From Lethocerus indicus (Eukaryota; Arthropoda; Insecta; Hemiptera; Belostomatidae): 64,000 nt of DNA. Where the stretch lies: positions 8,486,034-8,550,033 of the forward strand of contig JACDQD010000006.1 of the NCBI GenBank assembly GCA_019843655.1, in the 5' to 3' direction. Made by a program: the position numbers and the translations under genes. The notes beneath the pieces are model-generated. The model saw nothing but the letters and a program-made list of their open reading frames with translations. It made no database searches and had not been told where the DNA came from. Position 1 is the first letter of the stretch; each line of letters opens with the position of its first letter. Of this stretch, positions 10,501-25,336 are shown in pieces.

Positions 10501-13500
10501 ATCCGGCCCTATCTCGCACTACCACTCCCTCTCACTCTCCTTTCCTCATTTTGTATCCCCGAGCTCCTACTCGGAGGAGACCGACTCCCTCCCCCCTCCG
10601 TTTAGTGAGAGGGTCCTCGAAAAACTGTACTCCTAAACGACACACACTCACACACGCATACCGTTATTTATATGGGACTGCGGGGAGAAAAAAATTTACA
10701 TGAAGATAAGAAAAAACGAAGAAAAACGTTGGTGCGGGATATGTCCCGGTATGTAGGGGGAGGGGGGCATTGTCGACGTCGCCGTGAGAGCGACACTGTT
10801 CCAAAACGCCCACCGGGCACATACACTATTCTGCTACTATCTTGTGGAACGTGAGGTCGGATAGCAACAAATTCGGAACGACCTTATACTTTATACATAT
10901 TCGAATTGCTACGTATTTCGTGACATATATAATAAAATAACTGTTCGTACCAGCAAATTAATTAATTAAGCAATTCCCGTATGTATTATAATAATTGGCA
11001 GTCTAGGACCATGTCCGGTTTGCAATTATATCCTGTACTTAGGAGCACGGAGTACTCAAAGAATGGCTTATATACACTCATAAAGCCTTCTCGAAATATC
11101 AACGATTTAATTATCCTGAGTATCGCTGAGTGCCTACAAGAATTCAGTGGAAGGAACGGACCCGGAGGATCACGTCGATCCGTGGCCGCCTCCATCTTCG
11201 ATAAAGGATAAGTGAGTGAGGAAAATTCGAAGGAGCAGTGGACGCGGTTTTCACCGTTCTCAATATCGCTCGACGCCGGCCGACCGTCAAGTCCGATGCT
11301 CGTCACGTACATCGGCCATCCGCCATCCGCCAACCGCCCTCCGATTTCACATCATCCAACCGCTGGCCGCCAATACACCCCGTGTCGGTACCGTTGCCGG
11401 CCGGTTATTGGAAAATCGCTGGCGCACACGACATTTTCTAAAGGATAATGCGTGTGGCCGGCACGCATCCAATACCCCGCACTTCCAGAACATGATACCG
11501 AGGAAACCGTACCTGTGGCTCGGTTAAGTAATTTTAGGTTTCCACGAGGCTTTAAACCCCTTACACAATCAACAACAACTTCCGAACGGCTATTGATTGT
11601 ATGACAATATTTTTCAATGTTTTAATTTTCGATTTACAGTTCTGCTAATTTTCAATGTTGAATCAAACGACCCTGGCCCGGTCTACCCAGGACGAAATAC
11701 ACATATGAATACAATATGAAATGCGTTGTAATATTATATAATATCGGAAGCTGTCCTGCCCCGCTTTATTTATTTCTTCGCTGACGATGGCTGTTAAACC
11801 GAATCATCGGCTAATATCCAAAATTGGAAGGGACACGATTAACGACTGGCTTTATTGAGTAAGACATCGCATGGTGGCATGTGCGCCAATTTCTGTTCCG
11901 TTGAAAAGTGGCACCGTACGCAGAAGTGGCCATATTGTTTTTCATGCATGCGTGGACGGGGCGGAGGTATCCCCCCTGTGTTTGATTATCCCTCCCACCA
12001 ACCGGTCGGGCCACTGCACATCACGCGATTCCCTAGTCCAGTTTGAAATTTCTGTCTTCCTACGGACGATGTCCATTGCCTTTCTCCTATACATTCCACC
12101 TATTGTATTCAATACGTCAAAGAAATAAATACAATAGAGCCCGGAATTATTATCGATGCGGATACATCGATTCATACAAGACAGTGGAAGGAACTGCAAA
12201 CTATTCTTTTATGAGACATTCTGAATAGTAAAATGGAAAACAGACACGGCAATATTTTAGAATTGTTTATCAGTTACTAACACTTCTAAGTCATGATTTT
12301 TAGAAAGGACAAGTCAGAATAGGGCCATTTAATGGAGGAAATGAGTGGGACTTGTAAATGGGGAGGAGTTGGGAGTTGGGTAGCGGTGCCGGTGTACCCA
12401 GTTGACATGTTCCCACCGGCCCAGTAGCGTTCCAGTGCGAGTCTAACGCGTTGACAATGCCGTCAGTGGGGCCCCTCCCGGTATTGCTTTGACCGGCACT
12501 TGGCAACTGTTTGACAAATATTTGAAGACAATGAGGGGGTTCACCGGCACCGTAAATCAATCCGGCGGACGGGGGCCGGTCGCCCCCTCAATTACTGCTC
12601 GACATTGCTGTAGTTTAACTCTACCTGTCGAAGAAAGCGGAGGCGGGGGCGGTGCGCCCTCGGCCCCCGGCCAGCCCCCTCCCCACTAATTATGGCGGCC
12701 TACCGATTTTTCCCTTCCCCGGATTTTTATGACACCGGAAAAGATTTAGAAATCGACGCTTTTATTGACAGGCCGACGTGGCCTTTCACTTTACAATTGG
12801 TTCGAATCATGAGCGGCCAGCATTTTCAATATAACCCGACCTCCCCCTACTTTAGAAATAATAGTAGTCTGTTCTAGAAACCCGGTCCATATATGTAAAA
12901 TATGAAAAATGTGTAATTTGTTTTAACTTCAGAAGAAATCATCGCCAAATATAACAATAAGTGCGACAATTCATTGTTTTTCTATCAGTTGTTGATAACA
13001 AGAACCGACTATGAAAGCATTGTAGTTATTTTTGTTAAAAATATAATCTATTTTTTCTACACTTGTATTTTTTAAAAATATTAATTAAATTTTACAACAT
13101 TTAGACATTAAACAAGATGAAATTTGAACATTAAATTTTCATGAAATCGCCTTACTCAACCTCTTTGGCAAATGGGACATCCGAATATCAATATTTAAAC
13201 ATTTTTAGACATCAAGGATTTAGCTGAAAGTAGGAAGGTTTTAGTTGAACGGGTAACATTAACTGAACATCGTCACACCGTACCGAACCATTTTCTTGGC
13301 ATAGAATATCATTTTCTCGACGGCGGGGATACAGTCGTCGTTACACCATTATTGAACTGTCACAACAATGCAGAAACAATGCCCTACCTACAGAAAATTC
13401 CGCATTCCAAGCAAAGACGCGTTGGTAGAGACGCGAATAAAACTGTCGATAAATATCGGAACATTGTCCATGGAAAATTCCTAAATACGCCACTTGAAGT

Positions 13501-16500
13501 CTGTATCTCCTTCGATCGTCGCTTCGACACTTCCTACTTTTACTCTCACTTTTAACTCCTGCTTTGAGCGCCTAATTGTGACAGAGAATATGGATTAATG
13601 TTATATAGGTATGTGGCATCCTGCATGGGATTAAACAGCTAATATGAATTATGATCAATACCAAATTAAGAAGATCAAGGAAAACTATTTGTTCTGCCTC
13701 GGTCATTAGAAGCCAAGAAATCTTTCATACTGGTGCAGGAAAAATATAATTTTATAATAGAATAGAGGAACACAAAATGAATAACTTTTAACGATATTTG
13801 TCGAGGCACACTCAAGTTCATTGTACTTTGAACATTCCTTGAAAATAAACGTAAATTATTCCGAGTTAATCTTGCAGTAGGAGAACATCAATATTCCTAA
13901 TACCTAATGGAAAACAGTTCAAGCACCTAATTGAAACTAAAAGCAAGAAAATTTGAGGGCAGGCAATTGAACTGAAGGCGAAGTGCTTCAGAGCGTTATT
14001 TTTTGTTATAACGGACAGCTATAATTTGTCCGATAGTAGGTGCTTCACGTTTGCTCCTGGGCGAACACCGCTAACCCTTAGAGGGTCGGTCGGGTTGCAA
14101 CAATTTAGAGTTCGACCGTACTGGACGGCCATTTAAAGTCGGACCCGAATCCTTCGGGTTTTGTCGAACGCCCTTTCGTATTGTGCAAGAAACCGTATTC
14201 AGTAGTTTTTCCCCTCCTCTCTGACAACTGCCCTTAGACGGATCCGTAAATTAACTGGAGTATTGCCTAAACGGTCACTCGGTTCTCAAGGGTTGAACGA
14301 ACCCCGTTCGGGTAGTTTGGAAATTAACTGTACCGACAGTTAACTCTTTTTTCTGTTGGAAATGGTATTTTTCGTGTATACTATTCATCTACTTCAATAC
14401 ATCCGTTGAAGGCAATGGGTAACATATGAGAAATTCCTGTATACTCCCTGTAACTGAAGAATAAAATTATTCAAGTTCTATTTAATAATAAATATTAAAG
14501 TCCTGATTATTAAATTAAGATACTAGATATAAGAAATTAAGCAAAAATTACAAAGATCTTATTCCCGCTATCCAAAGAGCAATTTTCAATAAGATACTAC
14601 ATGATACATTATTTGATTCGGTTTATACATAATCCCTCTATACCACAGGAGAGATAATTCGGTGGATAGAAGGAATCTTCCAGACTAGCAAATCCTAATT
14701 ATACACCTAGAAATGGAGGTCTAATGCATTCTCAAATTTTTAAATATCACATAATTTCCTACGATTTGCGAAAGACAATAACAATGAAGTTATATCTAGT
14801 TACTAAATACTAATGTTTATGATGTACCATCAATAAATAAGAGAACACACGCATACTATTATTCTGTGAAATTTGGAAAGTTCAACATTTCCAATAGTTA
14901 TATAAAATATGGGTCGAAACTAGACCGGGCAGTGCCCCCGGGGCTCCATAAATATTTTCGGGTCAAAGGAAGAATTGCAGGCCCCTTCGGGAGTGGAAGT
15001 TGTTAGGGAACATGAAAGGACTTATTATAGTCCTGAAATGTATACGATGTACGATTGTTACGACCCACGGGCCGTAGCATAGAATCCGGCGATAACGTGG
15101 TGGTACGAACGATTGCTTTTTAGAAAATGGCTTTTGCACAACACGGGGGCCACGAGCCGGAACATGATGTATTTAGGAAAATTATTAACTACGCTACCTA
15201 GGATTTGTCCAAAACGGCAGCTTCGAACTTTATTTATTTGGTACAAAATAATATTAAAATATACTTAATCCGCATATAAATAATGGAATATAAAAAAATA
15301 CCAGATAGATATATGAATACTAAATAACATCTAGTCGAACATAATAAAGTGAAATATAAAATATTGTACATGCCCCAGCTGCTCAAGGTAGTGCCCAAGG
15401 CGGCAGGGGGAAGTGTATACTCTCTCGAAACTGTGACGTTTTATAGTTTTAGTATTATTAAACTCACGCTTATTTGTACTAGTGATTGTAAAATAAAAAT
15501 AAATTAATTCAGGACTGCAGAGAATTGTTAAACATGACGGTTAGTCCCGCCGCAAAGTTTCCCAGGTGTAGAACGGTGGGTGGAGAGGGGTTAGAATGCT
15601 GTTCTAACCCCCTCCTACACCACTACCCCCTCCGGAAGTCACCCGGCCATAATTGATTGTCGGACCCGTTAGAGAGACAGAGGTGTGATGACCCCATATG
15701 CCACAGCACAAAACTCTCCCGCCCCTCGCCCTCACCATCGCGCCCTCCCTAAAACCCGCTGTATACTGTTGTACCACACACACGCGGTCCACGGCGTAGA
15801 TAACACCGAAGTAAATCATTTTGGGTCAGCATATATTCAAAAAAACCACCAAACCAATTGAATGTTATTGCGGTGTGGTAAGAAATATGTCTGGTCGGAT
15901 TATTATTATTTACTCGTCCTTTCTTCTCCTATTCTTATTAATGTATACCTTAAACTATAAACCTCCCTCTCGGGGAGGATCTGCAGGCGGAATCAAACAT
16001 CCGAAACTCCGAAGGACCAACAACATATTTCCTTTTCAATGAAAAGGAATCCGCCAGTTGATGTACCTTTTTTGATGAGGTGTTGGCGTTCAATTTTTGT
16101 TTTCTTAAATTCGAAGTGAACAATATTCAAAAATTTAAAATATTACACCATATGTACTTCAGGTTATGTACCCGATTTGTAATTGTTCCGGATTTTTTAA
16201 AATTAATTTGTCCTCACCCGGAATTGCCTATGCCGAGGGTTTGAAAGGCCTGAAAAACGAATTTCCTAACAAGCGGTCCATGACAAAGACGCGTGTAAAT
16301 GCGTCGCCTCTGTCGCCGTTTACAGTGTGGACACTCCCGGGCAATTCTCTTAGCCCATTGTCAGGGGCCGGTCGTGGAACAGGGCGAGGGCCCGTTAGAT
16401 TCCCGGAAAGCCGGTGATGGCGGATGGCGGTGGAGATGGTGACGGTGCGGCCCCAATTAGCCCACAGCCCGACTGGCGACACACTCGGCTAAACGAACAG

Positions 16501-17197
16501 CACTTGAGACTTTAATCGAGCCACTAGAATTCGAGGAAAAACCATTCGGGCCTTGTCCCAGTTACGGCCATTGACAATTGTCCAATTTTCTAAGGGGGAC
16601 ACGCTCAACTGCTCCGATCGCAGTTGTCGTCTTACCTTATAAATGTAGCCTTAAATAGTCGTCTAGAAATTCAAAATCCGTATAACTATTTTATATTAAA
16701 TATTAATTGCAAAAACAATAAGTTTCGCAGCTGTCCTGTGTCATATATTTTGGATAAGTCCTTGTTGGGTCGTAGTTGACCCAACTAGGATGATGCCTAT
16801 TGCCAATATATAGTAACCAATTTAGAATTGGCGTTGTCTATTTTGTATTGCAATTGAACTATGGTATGTTTTGCAGCACCTAGAATACCAAATATGTTTT
16901 ATAACAAATGACCAAATCAGCGAGTGGAGGCCTTATATGTACCATAAATACATATGAGAATTTCTTTCTCATCATGAATGCACTGAATTATTCTTACACA
17001 GCGCGAAACAAACATTTAGAGGCGTTCCCGGTACTGTTGTCAAAACTCAGTTCACATCGAACTAAACAAAGCCTGGTAGCCGCAATGAGGGGTAATAAAT
17101 CTTCTTGGTGGAGGGCACACACAAGTACTTCTGATCGAAGCTGAAGGTGACAATGGGAGGAGCCAATTGAGGTGTGGGAGCGATGGAGACCTGAGAG

Positions 17198-17198
<1 letters not shown>
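10501..17198. other. Gene-free region, mixed AT-rich and GC-rich
   Basis: No gene is supported. GC-richer patches lie at about 11160-11450, 12300-12690, 14900-15000, 15550-15800 and 16220-16500. The region 12890-14900 is strongly AT-rich with nothing recognised. Noted inside are a short inverted repeat at 16764-16785, a Sox-type octamer at 16355 and a palindrome GACAATTGTC at 16573. Confidence 0.5.
16764..16785. repeat. Short perfect inverted repeat (hairpin potential)
   Basis: Eight-bp arms GTTGGGTC and GACCCAAC are separated by a 6-nt loop. This is too short for a miRNA precursor. It could be a protein-binding palindrome or chance. Confidence 0.6.

Positions 17199-17228
<30 letters not shown>
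17199..17228. repeat. (CA)n microsatellite
   Basis: About 15 uninterrupted CA units on the plus strand. Confidence 0.95.
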
Positions 17229-17230
<2 letters not shown>

Positions 17231-20200
17231 GAGAGGTAAACAGTACCTGAAATCAGTGTCCATGACCCCTGCTAGCTGCAGTTCTCCTGCTCCTCCCTGA
17301 TTTAGGGCGGCAATCAAACCATTAGCCGGCCCAACAAAATATACAACCGACCTTCTTCCCATTACTATTGCCGTGGGGGCCTACCGTGGTGCCTTACTGT
17401 TAGCGCTCGCTTCGGGGGCCCCAACCCCATTAACCAGCGAGTCCGGGCCAATCTTCCCGCCCTTAAAACGGAACCGGACTGTTTTTTCCCCAGGTTTGAC
17501 CCGACAGCCAACAAAAAAGTTGGAATACTAAAATATGCATCCGGACAATAAATCAAGCTTTATCGACAGGGGTTTTAACTGTATTTTGTAATCGGCCCGC
17601 TGATTTCTCCAGCACTTAACATCTTGGGCTCGGTTCTGTTCTCTGAATAAAATACAGTTTGTTTCCATTAGGGTGAAATACGCGACGGGGTCTATAAAAT
17701 AACGGATTTTGAGGGAAAAATCAACAAAGTTTACGGGACCGTTTCCTTACATCGCTTTCCAATCTTGAAGTACCCAACTAATTTTCTCATTTGGACCGTA
17801 CATGTCCCAATTTTGTACCGCTTTCTAAAACTTATATACTTCTTGATACCGTTTGTATTTCGGATGTATTGTGGAGAGTCCTATCGGCAACACATGGATG
17901 GAAGCATAGGCGTTGTAGCAGGATGTTTCCATGGTCTCCTTTAAGGGACTAATGGAGATCCATAAAAATTGAGGAATCAGTTTATACCATCATTTTATCA
18001 TTTCATAATCATATTTAACAACGCTTAAGAACTTTAAGAACAAATTAAGAAATAATTTCGCCTATAGCATCCGATTTAATTTAGATTTAAATAATAGGCT
18101 CGATATTCCTTGATATTTCGATCGTTCGGATTATGTTCGGTATATTTACTGAAGAATTTAGGTAGCGAATCCCAGCGGAATAATTCGTCGAAGAAAGCAT
18201 CTGCCGAAGATTATCCTAATCGACGACACCCTGAATAGTGTAGTAATCCGTGTGAAAGATAAGCGTGTTTCGAAACCGTTCCGGGCCGTGATAATGCGAG
18301 CATTCATAGTTCACAATCATACGTGACGTAAAGACGCTAAGAAAGCCAAACCCCCTCCACCCGCCGACCATAAAGCTAAAAGCAAACACAATAAAAAATG
18401 GGGGTAGTAATAAAAAAAATTCGGACGAGATTTCTCCAGGGCCACTACCGTTTACCCAAAACCTACTCCAGGCCAAAAAAAATATACTCAATTTCACGGT
18501 CCAGTAAGTCACTTCCCGATGCAAATCACCGGCAAAGCCCGCGCCCCACTCCGCCACTCGTACTCTAAAGATTTGGCCACCATTTCGCATTCATAAACCC
18601 CCAATAACTGTACTCCCATTCACGGTCAAAGGGAACCTGTATATATGAAGCGGCAGTGGGCGTTTCGAAACGGACGAGCCAACAAAAGACATTGACTGGG
18701 GTAAATATTACCTGCAAAAAAGCAAATAAGTTCGCCTCGGTATACGCGCATTTAGAAGGTCCTACCATTACGACCGAAGGAAAGTTGCGCTTCCCATGTC
18801 AGAGAGCTCTTTAAAATTGGGGATTTTTTGGGCCGATGACATTTTTTCGGAAATTCGTTGTGTCAGGCATTTTGTAGTGGCAAAAATGCCCCATTAAAAA
18901 TCAATGCAGGCCAAACACTCAACTGTAATTAAAGGAAAATTATTGATTCGTATCTGTAGGTGGATGAAAGACTTTTACTAATTTGGAAAACGATGAGACA
19001 TTTTTAATGGAGGTAAATATGATAATAAAGCAGTGAAAAAATGTACATCAAATTAAATGAAAAGTCTATTAATAAATATTTTTCTGTTTATAATAAAAAA
19101 CCAGCTACCCAACTATTTTCATTCTATAAATTGGTGTATCAAGGCAATCTCTGACGTTCTTGATTATCAGACCTTCGTGAAGCTGGTTCGACGAGTTACT
19201 TTAATAACACCAGGTTTGCATTAGTAGTTCTCATTTCGTTTACCTTATACATTGTTCTTATCAGTTTTAACGTTTTATCCTTAACGGTCGCAATACCGAC
19301 ATTGCAATAAAATGGCCCCTACTAGGTATTGTGAAGCCGACGACGTGAAATCGGGGACAGGAAAGGCAAGAGCAATAGAAAAAGTCCCCTCTCCATTGGC
19401 CACCGGACCCACTGTCTTTTCCCACCGAAAACTGAAAGTCTCCTCCCAGTGCCTGATAAAAAAAACTCGACCTCCCGCCGTTCCGAAATCTATAACTGTC
19501 CAATTTGGTCATAGGTCGTTGCGACAAAGCGCGAGGTTTCAAAACTTAAATTATGCCCATTTAGGCGGAGGAGGGGGACCGACACCGGCGCTTTCTTGTG
19601 AAACCTATTTGCTAACTCTTCTACGCCTATTTTTTATTAGAGTTTGGTAAGAGTGTGTTGGTATTTTAAAAAAACAATTCCCAGATTTCTCCGGTGTACT
19701 ATTTTGAGTATACCAAATAATAAAGTATCTATATATGAGTTATTAACCAGACAGCAACATTATATTAATAACTGTAAATAAGAATCTATCTTACTGTCCG
19801 GCAATATGAAATTAGCCTAAATGCTTCTTTGAAAAGCTTTGGCACTGAGTACCAAATTGGTTATCTTTCAAATGACGAAACATTGGATAGGAGATTACGG
19901 CAAATAAAATTATCCGAATAATAAGTTCATTTTGAATTTCAAGCGTTGATTTAAATTCAGTACCACGTTTAATGCACATATAATAATCAAGCTATTTGGG
20001 TTTATAAGTTTCTACTAGACCGTTTTCTACCTCTTCGCCAACAGCAAAATATATAAAAGATTCATAAGACAAATATGAATGGATAAATTTATGTAAATTG
20101 GAGCGTGGACATCTTTATTCGTACCCATATTCGTCCGATCGTACTGACCGATGAGACAGTCTACGGGATTTTGGTTATGTAAATTATCTCGACAGTTGGA

Positions 20201-23200
20201 GAGATTGGCAATTTGGATACGAAATTGCCGAGAGAAAGATGAAGACATGAGTGGTGTGAAAGTAGAGACGGCTGTCGTATCGACTGCTACCATTCCTCAG
20301 AAATACAATAAGGATGGCAAAAAGACGTATCATATTGCCGGTTTCAGTGGTAACGCTTCGCCGACGCTCCGAAAAGAGAAGTATTCAACAGTGTTCTTAC
20401 CGGCCCAAATTTCGGATACCCTCAAGCTTAAGTTCACTCAAAATTGAAACGAATAGGCACAATGGGGACCCGGGCCACAACAACGGCGGCAGTAGGATGC
20501 CGCCATTCTCTGCGAATTTGGGAACGCAAACTGACTCGCCGGGACAATAAAGAGGACCTACAGCACGGCGGTAGCGGAAAGGGGATGAGAAGGGATGAAA
20601 AGTAAGTCGGGTCCATTTCCCCTTTGGGGGTGGAGCCGGCCGCTAAGTGGTCTATTGGTGGACAACACAACAGTCAACAGAAGAGGAGTCGGGCCCTACA
20701 GGTAAACACGAGTGCCCTCGGGCCCTGTCAAACACACTTCGCTCCCTCTCAATGACCGCTTGTTTAGCCCTACCAAACTGGCTTACTCCACAGGGGCCAC
20801 GTGGGCTCACACACACCGCCCTTTGATACCCGCCTACAACCGCAACCACCCATTATACTATTATACCCTACTCCCGAAGCCGGCATTTTTCAACATTGTC
20901 TCAAAGGGTCACTATCCTCTCGTTTCTCAGTTATTATTTTTTAACACAACAGCTTGGTAAGTTGGATGGAAATCCACAGTCTGACGCCGTGTACTTGAAT
21001 TCACGGAAATTTTAGCGCTCTATAATATTTAAGAAGGTGAAAAGTTACGGGTTGTTGGTTAGTACAATAAGCCAGAATTACTGATCTATTTATATCGGCA
21101 TAGAATATTTAGATGACGGTATAGAATATGTGAGGTAAGACAGGCCGCGAGCAGGGCTCCCCACCGAAACGGGCCCAACTTCTCCCGTTTAGAGTGACAA
21201 CTGTGAAACGACATCCTCTTTAGTTATCCAGTTAACGAGTCCTGCAACTAGATACAACTGTCCGGAATTCCACTTATTTTTTTTCAGCGTTCTCTTCCAC
21301 CATCACACTTAGTTTCTTCGTGTAACATTCGCACGAACCTATGTGGAGATGGAGAAGTCATTCTGTTCCGTCGAAGTCAAAATGGTTCTGAATCCGGTCC
21401 CAGGAATGAATCGAATAAATTTAATTTCAGGAATATCGAATAAAAAATATTACCGCACAGACGCGCTGTAAACGCGGGTCCGAATTTCGTTGAGCCACGT
21501 CAGTATCGTGTCGGTGTTCCGAAGGAACCTCTCGGCCCTCGTTAGATCGAATTCGTACAGTGATGGTTTTAAAGCTACATAAGCTACACAAATAGCATCG
21601 TCCAAATTTTAGTCTCAGCCATTCAGAAGATACGTCAAATTTTATTAATAATAACCACCTTTTGTGATCGAGCACCACCATCACTAGTTATGTTGGAAAT
21701 GATCCATATGCCAATAGTCCGAAGATAACCACCTAGGCCATAAATCATGATGTATTCGGAAGTTCAGACTTGGTCATAAAAAAGAATGAGTTCATAAAAT
21801 CACGAAACCAGGATTTCTGCTAAATGTTACAACTAGCCAGGATCCAGTATTATAGTGGGTATTATATTGAAAAGGTTATAAATACTGCCCTTTGTAAAAT
21901 AATTGCTGGCGAGTCGGGCTATAGTGAGAAGGGTTGAATTGGCCCGGTGGGCAAGGGTTGATATTGGAAGGGGGAAGGTCGGGACAGAGTAGGAGAGAGG
22001 TAGGCCGTGGAAGAGCGTTAGAGCGAGATGGGAAGAGTTGTGTCCGCCCACTTCATCTAGCCACGCCTCCGCTCACCGTTACTCCATGTTACGTCCTGGT
22101 GGTGGTGGCGATGGTGATGGTGGGGCCCCGGTCCCCCACCAGCCAGCACCATCAACAACGCCTAGATCACCACCCCCCCTTCCGCCCCCCGCCACCGCCA
22201 CCACTTCAATACTTCACGCCCGCCGCACATCCAGCCCAGGGCCCAAATAAATATCGGATAAGCCGGATAACCCCCTGCTATAATACAACAGGGCGTTCAG
22301 GAAAACTCAGCTCTGACTGATTGAGATCGAATTCTATAAAGGATCTGGGGAGGAATTATATCGGTGAGGCTCTCCGAGTGCATACACAATTTGTGAAAAT
22401 TCTCATGAGTCGTGGTCAGGCTTTATACCATATCCGGTACAGGAGAAATGAATTGTGTCGTTTAAATAAACCACAACATAAAAATACAAAGGAGTTCTTT
22501 AAAAAAAAATTGAACAATGAGATAAGTAGACAATTTTCCTAGTAGACGATCATATCCTAAATGTAAAGTTGTTTCCGGAAGGTAAAACTAGATAAGATTA
22601 GAAATCAAACGGTTTTTAACAAAGAAGGAAAATTAGTCAGCATGCCGAAATATTTTTTGTACACAATATTATCTTATTTATTCTTTAGTATTGCTTTCAA
22701 TGCTGCTAATGATAATTAATTACAATACATGAAATATGATCAAAATGTAACATAATACATAATAAATGTATCTAAGCAATCCTTTAACGGAATAACTGAA
22801 TAATTCTCTCAACTGTCGATCGCTTATCAGATTGTTTAAAAAGTGAAGAATTCGTTTTCTGCACGCAGTCCGAATCGTTTTCAGTCGATAGAAAAAATAT
22901 TCAAGCGCAAATAGACACATACCTGAGCGCTGGCCGATTTCCGGGATTGAGGTGGGGATTGGATAGGCGTTCCTAGAGAATCTCGAACGGGAGAAAAAAC
23001 CCTGTAAAAATACCGATAACCGCTGTTGACTGGATTCCACCCAACACACGCCGAGGACTCTCAGAAATCAGTTTTCGTCCGGCGTTGTATCCGACAAAAG
23101 AAACTCGGTGGCCGCGTGTGCTGCAGGCGGGCCCCGTGCAAATCAATAATGGCCAAATCAATCCGAGGATCAGGACGGGAGGGAGCGGAGCGGAGTCCGC

Positions 23201-25067
23201 CCCCCCCCCCCGTGCTCTACCGGGATCGTGACGCCGTCCGCAGAAATGCGACCATTTTGAAAGAAATTGAAAGAAGAAGAAGAAAAAAATAAACAAAACG
23301 ACTAGAAAGGAGGAAGAAGGAGCGGTGACGGGTCTGAAAGGGGGCGGTGATTACCGGAGCGGGTGAGCGTGGGTGGCATCCACCGGGACTCAGCCTCGAG
23401 ACGCTATCTGTCTTATGTGTCAGCGCGCATAATTGACGCCCTAGTTAGGCCCTCTCCTCCACTACGGCTTCTTCTTATGCTTCCTGAGTCCCCCGTCTTT
23501 TGTCATATTCGGATCCGTTAACTGTAACTGTAGTCGAGTACTGATAAAATTCTGGATAATCTTTTTAGTGCTTCCTACAGATATAACTGGTTTAAATAAC
23601 GGAACGTTTACAGGTTTAATAGAACAATCGACTAAAATGGTTTAAGGAATAAATCCATTTGGGGAATCCGACAGGAAGAACAATTTTGGTATGATATGTT
23701 AAAATCGTTAAAAGAATTACTACTTGTTAATTATATTAAATTAATTATACTGAAAAATATTCTGATTTTTCTGTAGACGCGTTTTATTTATGTGGCATCA
23801 TTAGTGACTTTATACTCCTATTTCTTTCTTGTATATAAAGTATATTTTCATTATACTATCCGATACGATTGCGAGTATTTTATTAAAAAGTATACCGCTC
23901 TTCAATATTATAATACGTAAAAGACGTCTTGCGTTTCTAATAACCTCCATCAATTAAATTTAGTAAATTGTAATTAGAATAATATAGAGAAACAGTACGC
24001 TTAAGACTACTGTACCTTACTTGAAGAGTTTCGCAATGGACATTTCCATGAGAATTAGTTCCCGTCACGAGCGGGTCATAAAAACTGAAAATCGGTGTAA
24101 AACAGATGAGGAAGGAAGGTCCTGCCGCAGCCTCGTTTAGCCTGGGTTAAACCCACTCTTCTATTCCGGGGATAACTGAAGCCGCTTAAACACACAAGTG
24201 AATACTAATTTAAAATGCCCATCTTCTTTCATAAGGCGTCTCTGCTGGTCTCACCTATTGGTAATATTGTACACCATACAATTGTTTCGGCTTCTCGCCA
24301 TAGGTCAGCACTGTTAGCCACCCCGACCCTGAATATTTTCGCACTCTGCACAAACGCCTACAACGTTGTGATTTCATTTTTCCCGGTGATTTTATTTTTT
24401 CCACCGAAAAGTACATTATGACCACAAAATCTGGATTACAACTTTCCAATAGTTGTATTACAATGACCGTCCGGTTTCGTTGCCGATGTACGCATGTTCG
24501 ATTTCTCGTCATTAGGCGGCCGGTATTCGATCTTGATCGCGCTTTCATGAAAGCGTCGATAAACAGTGTTACTAACGATAAGAGCCGCGTCATTTCGCGT
24601 TCACCGCATTACCCACAAACCCTTTCACCAGAATCATCGCTTCAATAATGTGTAACTAATTTATTTAAACCACCCACCCGCCTCGTTAAATCGACTGCCT
24701 ACATCCGCATAATCGCTTTTCTAAATAAATACATTAAAAAATAGGACAGTAAACTCATTATTTACTCCCAGAATGTATTCATCATTTTGATATATGGCAT
24801 TTAGTGCGTTACGTCTAGATTGATGTATAATTGCAAATTTGAAAATAAGTTTCAGAAATGTTATTCTAACAACTGTGCCCGATTTCAAATTTCCAGTAAT
24901 ATTTCTTAAGCGTAAACGCTTTCGGTAGATGAATTGAATCGTTTACTTTTTACTGTATTATTATCATTTTATCACAGTTCACTCGCTGGTTAGCGAGCAG
25001 AATATTGAAAGATTTACGGTATTTAAAACCCCCACAGTCCACTGATTTGGTTTTTGGTTTGGAAATG

Positions 25068-25070
<3 letters not shown>
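17229..25070. other. Gene-free region
   Basis: No coding sequence is supported. GC-rich patches occur at about 17270-17480, 20450-20870, 21930-22240 and 23020-23460, the last with a 12-base poly-C run near 23199. Between them are AT-rich stretches (18960-19300, 19660-20110, 22480-22790, 23540-24000, 24660-24960) in which I recognise nothing. Confidence 0.5.
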
Positions 25071-25118
<48 letters not shown>

Positions 25119-25122
25119 TATA
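25071..25122. repeat. (TA)n microsatellite
   Basis: Twenty-one TA units (25071-25112), one C interruption, and then further TA repeats. Confidence 0.95.
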
Positions 25123-25294
25123 ATGTGTATATATAAATAAAGTGGGATATAAAAAAGACACGTGCTGTGAGTGAGTGGAGACGTGCGGAAGCGTGACTAA
25201 ACGCAGGAGAGGAATGGGCCCGTGTGGCGGCGGTACCCGACCAGTGAAGCTCTGCCAAAACTGCGACGCGTTACTAATCAACGCGGAGACACAC

Positions 25295-25297
<3 letters not shown>

Positions 25298-25332
<35 letters not shown>
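25298..25332. repeat. (CT)n microsatellite
   Basis: About 17 CT units on the plus strand, 175 bp from the (TA)n tract. Confidence 0.95.
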
Positions 25333-25336
<4 letters not shown>

